A stretch of DNA of 64,000 bases. It comes from JAUVZL01 sp965603515. GTDB lineage: Bacteria; Hydrothermota; Tepidihabitantia; SM23-42. The notes beneath the pieces were generated by a model. The model was not told the DNA's origin. It saw only the letters and a list, made by a program, of their open reading frames with translations, and ran no database searches. The stretch covers positions 1-64,000 of the forward strand of contig CBFDDH010000002.1 of the NCBI GenBank assembly GCA_965603515.1, written 5' to 3'. The position numbers were made by a program, and so were the translations under genes. Below are positions 61,792-64,000 of this stretch, piece after piece. The stretch's first letter is position 1; the number at the start of each line of letters is the position of its first letter.

Positions 61792-62829
61792 TTAACCGTT
61801 CCCTTCTATATGCAGTTTGTAGGCACGGAGTTCGCGCAGCAATGGCTCATCAGATACGATATCTTTGAATTCAATTAAAAGGTAATCAGGATAATAGTCT
61901 ACCGCACCAGCAACTTTGACCAAATAGACATGACCAATACCATGCTCGTATCTCAGATAATGACCGTTGAACAAAGTCTCAACCTGACCCATAGGTACAG
62001 TCGGATAGTCATTAGTCAACTCACATAACCTACGATGTAATTCAATAAACAGACTATTTATCAAAGAACCTTTATACTTAAATTGCTCGGCTTTCCGTAT
62101 CGCAACGAGGTTGAATTCAATAATAGGATTATCTCGATGCATTTGATCTTTATAATCTCTTTTCTTATTTTTACACCAGCGATACTGGTAGGCAAGCGTT
62201 TCAAAAATGCCCACGATTTTTTCATCTTTATCTTCTTCACGCACTGCATTTGATATGGCAGGTTCGAATTCACATTCACTCGCCTTGAATGAACGAAGTA
62301 CCCGAATAACCCGGTGCTGTCCGTACATATAGAATCTATTTTCAGATTTGCACGAGTCCACGATATTTTCGAACAGGTCGTGGAAATAACTACGCAGCGT
62401 GAAATATCCATCGACCGTGGTCCTGTTAATCACCCTGATAGCATCATTTATCCCCTGTTTCTCACGCCTTTTCAGCACCTCAACATCGAGTTTTCCTTTG
62501 GTCAAATACATGAGCAGCTTAGGAGATTTCTCATTGATCGCCTCGATTATAGCGTGTTCCCATTCAGTTGGTTTCATTTTCGGCAACTCGCACAATATGC
62601 AATGGCGCGCGTCCCGGATATCCTGATTATATGTTGCTTTGCTCCAGTGTGTAGTTTCGCGGTCAGTTTTATAACGATGATAATTATGATCGGACCGGTT
62701 TAACAAGCGCGCGCGGATAAGTTCTCTGTTAATATCTGTATTTTGTTGGGCAGCACGTGTCCGATGTATTGTTCTGAGCACTACAATTACGAAAATCATT
62801 ATGCTCAGTGCAGTAAAAAATGTAACCAT
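61792..62829 (-). CDS. Membrane-anchored protein of unknown function
   Basis: 345 aa. One N-terminal membrane helix (about 3-20), then a long soluble, mostly helical region rich in Arg/Lys/Tyr (RYKTDRETTHWSKATYNQDIR; ARHCILCELPKMKPTEWEHAI). No family or catalytic motif recognised. An AAAGGAGGTCAC site precedes the ATG. It sits between two diguanylate cyclase genes, so a c-di-GMP-related effector is possible but unsupported. Its last residues are in repeat words. Confidence 0.7.
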   Translation of the reverse strand: MVTFFTALSIMIFVIVVLRTIHRTRAAQQNTDINRELIRARLLNRSDHNYHRYKTDRETTHWSKATYNQDIRDARHCILCELPKMKPTEWEHAIIEAINEKSPKLLMYLTKGKLDVEVLKRREKQGINDAIRVINRTTVDGYFTLRSYFHDLFENIVDSCKSENRFYMYGQHRVIRVLRSFKASECEFEPAISNAVREEDKDEKIVGIFETLAYQYRWCKNKKRDYKDQMHRDNPIIEFNLVAIRKAEQFKYKGSLINSLFIELHRRLCELTNDYPTVPMGQVETLFNGHYLRYEHGIGHVYLVKVAGAVDYYPDYLLIEFKDIVSDEPLLRELRAYKLHIEGNG

Positions 62830-62947
62830 TGTGACCTCCTTTTCGATTCGCTTATCATCGGGTGGGAACTGAAAAGCGAGGTTTTAAATCTTGGTTACTG
62901 ATATTCTGTGATACAAATCGTGTATTTCAATAAATAGGTATTAATAA

Positions 62948-62975
62948 ATTATAGTACAAAATCAGTAATCCGCAA
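62948..62975 (-). promoter_or_regulatory. Promoter of the 345-aa membrane protein gene
   Basis: Minus strand TTGCGG (62975-62970), 16-nt spacer, TATAAT (62953-62948). Leader about 115 nt, with a possible TCGCTT / AAGCGA stem near 62850-62875. No match to a c-di-GMP riboswitch. Confidence 0.6.
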
Positions 62976-63084
62976 GGGGGCAAAATTATTCTTAAGTATG
63001 TTTAAGTCTAGCGTCCCAACACTTTGCGCTTTTTAATTTATTTGGTTCAGTTACTCTTTTTACCCTATCTGGTTTCTTTAGTAT

Positions 63085-64000
63085 TTATTTTTGAAACTTT
63101 GTGTGTTTGTGTACGTACATTTCCTTATCAGCAAGCATGATTAGCTGATCTGCGGATTTTTCATTAGCCGGCTCATATTCTGCAAATCCACGGCTCAAAC
63201 TAATAGAATAAGGTTTTGTTTCCTTGGCGTTAAAAGAATTCATTCTCTCATCTATTCTGTTCCAAATATAAACAGCTTGTTTCATTGCACATTGCGGAAA
63301 TACAAGGAGGAATTCGTCGCCTCCCAATCGGCAGATTATATCTATTTTTCGGAGTACTTCTTTTATGATTGCACTTATCGTCTTCAAAACCTCATCACCT
63401 TCTGCATGACCATAGACGTCGTTAATTGTCTTGAGAAAGTCGGTATCTACGTAACAAACGCATAGTCTCTGTTTATTTCTCTGTGCTAATTGAAGCTGCT
63501 GTCTAAAAAGAAGCAAACCCGAGCGTCTATTGTAGACATCAGTCAGCACGTCTATTGTTGCAAGTCTTCTTAATTCCGTTTCGCCGCGTTTACGCTCGGT
63601 AATATCTCTGGTAATCGCAATATAGCCAATAGGGTTACCAGAAGAATCCCTAAGTACACTGGCGCTCAACTCGCCGGGGAATTCTAAACCATTTCTTCTA
63701 ATTAAAGTATACTCCACACTTTTAATCGAACCATATTTAATTGTTTTTTGCATATTCGCCACTGCTTTATCCTGATCACACGGTGCGATAAGTTCAAATG
63801 CACTCTTTCCCAACACCTCAGTCTTCGATTCATAATCATGAAGTTCAAGCATCCTTTCATTAGCATCAGTAATAACGCCTTTCATGTCTGTCACAGTTAT
63901 CGCGTCGGTAACATCTTGAAACATTCGACGTAACTTCTCTTCTGACTCTCTTAGCGCCTTTTCTGCCCGTTTGCCTTCACTAACATCAATAAATGAACCG
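63085..64000 (-). CDS. Multi-PAS GGDEF diguanylate cyclase (partial)
   Basis: The frame is open to the right edge: upstream of the internal Met (63924) it reads GSFIDVSEGKRAEKALRESE, the end of a preceding PAS/PAC domain. One full PAS follows (DAITVTDMKGVITDANERML ... YIAITRDITERKRGE), then GGDEF with intact GGDEF (about 63324-63310) and the inhibition site RKID five residues before it. So it should be an active, feedback-inhibited cyclase. The true start lies outside the window. Confidence 0.9.
   Translation of the reverse strand, partial: GSFIDVSEGKRAEKALRESEEKLRRMFQDVTDAITVTDMKGVITDANERMLELHDYESKTEVLGKSAFELIAPCDQDKAVANMQKTIKYGSIKSVEYTLIRRNGLEFPGELSASVLRDSSGNPIGYIAITRDITERKRGETELRRLATIDVLTDVYNRRSGLLLFRQQLQLAQRNKQRLCVCYVDTDFLKTINDVYGHAEGDEVLKTISAIIKEVLRKIDIICRLGGDEFLLVFPQCAMKQAVYIWNRIDERMNSFNAKETKPYSISLSRGFAEYEPANEKSADQLIMLADKEMYVHKHTKFQK

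Noticed and set aside
61510..61878. 122-aa plus-strand ORF ending past 61792
   Set aside because: It translates repeat block C (repeated SSLLYF and RSSSFYVL pieces) and then the reverse of the 345-aa gene.
62850..62880. Possible c-di-GMP riboswitch upstream of the 345-aa gene
   Set aside because: Only a short TCGCTT/AAGCGA pairing is present; the conserved GEMM core sequences are missing.

Overview
The window reads as a chromosomal segment of an uncultured, AT-rich, double-membraned, strictly anaerobic bacterium. The outer membrane is shown by LptF/LptG, a TonB-dependent B12 receptor, TonB/ExbB/ExbD, PorV-like barrels and many lipoproteins. Anaerobiosis is suggested by a ferredoxin-dependent 2-oxoacid oxidoreductase and a PurF carrying four Fe-S cysteines. 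PorV-like proteins, FlgD-type Ig tails and T9SS-like C-terminal tails together resemble the candidate phylum WOR-3 (Stahlbacteria) and relatives. That placement is inferred from gene content, not computed.

Layout. 1-8554 (minus): one long envelope operon, secreted FlgD-Ig protein > PorV-like barrel > TPR protein > ExbB > two ExbD > TonB > partial FlgD-Ig/OmpA-like protein. 9058-14759 (plus): DUF2723 membrane protein, PP-loop tRNA thiolase-like enzyme, HIT protein and purF; then a small lipoprotein. 15250-25035 (minus): glutamate dehydrogenase, transketolase, RNase G, radical-SAM/DUF2344 protein and a four-gene ferredoxin oxidoreductase. 25238-27974 (plus): a membrane TPR/zinc protein with a DUF4388 protein. 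28198-35278 (minus): zinc-ribbon protein, isoaspartyl peptidase, PgeF, RecJ, RNase P RNA, B12-riboswitch-controlled BtuB and DUF554. 35370-36276 (plus): a small membrane gene broken by one stop, and a lipoprotein. 36299-40333 (minus): endonuclease Q, methyltransferase, guaB, DUF3887 lipoprotein. 40470-50057 (plus): barrel, lipoproteins, tRNA-Gly, LptF-LptG, MBL hydrolase, accD, an ABC-ATPase remnant and PBP1A. 50093-64000: mostly minus single genes or short operons (Asp-box secreted protein, tRNA-Leu plus a methyltransferase, epimerase, DUF4349, beta-lactamase-like hydrolase, two GGDEF proteins), rich in dispersed repeats.

Two genome-wide habits stand out. First, I found 21 sigma70-like promoters whose -35 and -10 boxes are exactly 16 nt apart (two more have 17). 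For eight genes the -10 box lies so close to the ATG that the mRNA should be leaderless or nearly so. Second, low-complexity, phrase-like intergenic repeats run up to and into genes: they encode the signal peptide of the PorV-like protein and supply stop codons or C-terminal residues for several others.

The most interesting biology: a Tol-Pal/TonB-like envelope locus in which one of two ExbD proteins has lost the key membrane aspartate; an endonuclease Q ending in a sliding-clamp motif, in one operon with IMP dehydrogenase; and two decaying genes, one with a single in-frame stop and one with a large internal deletion.
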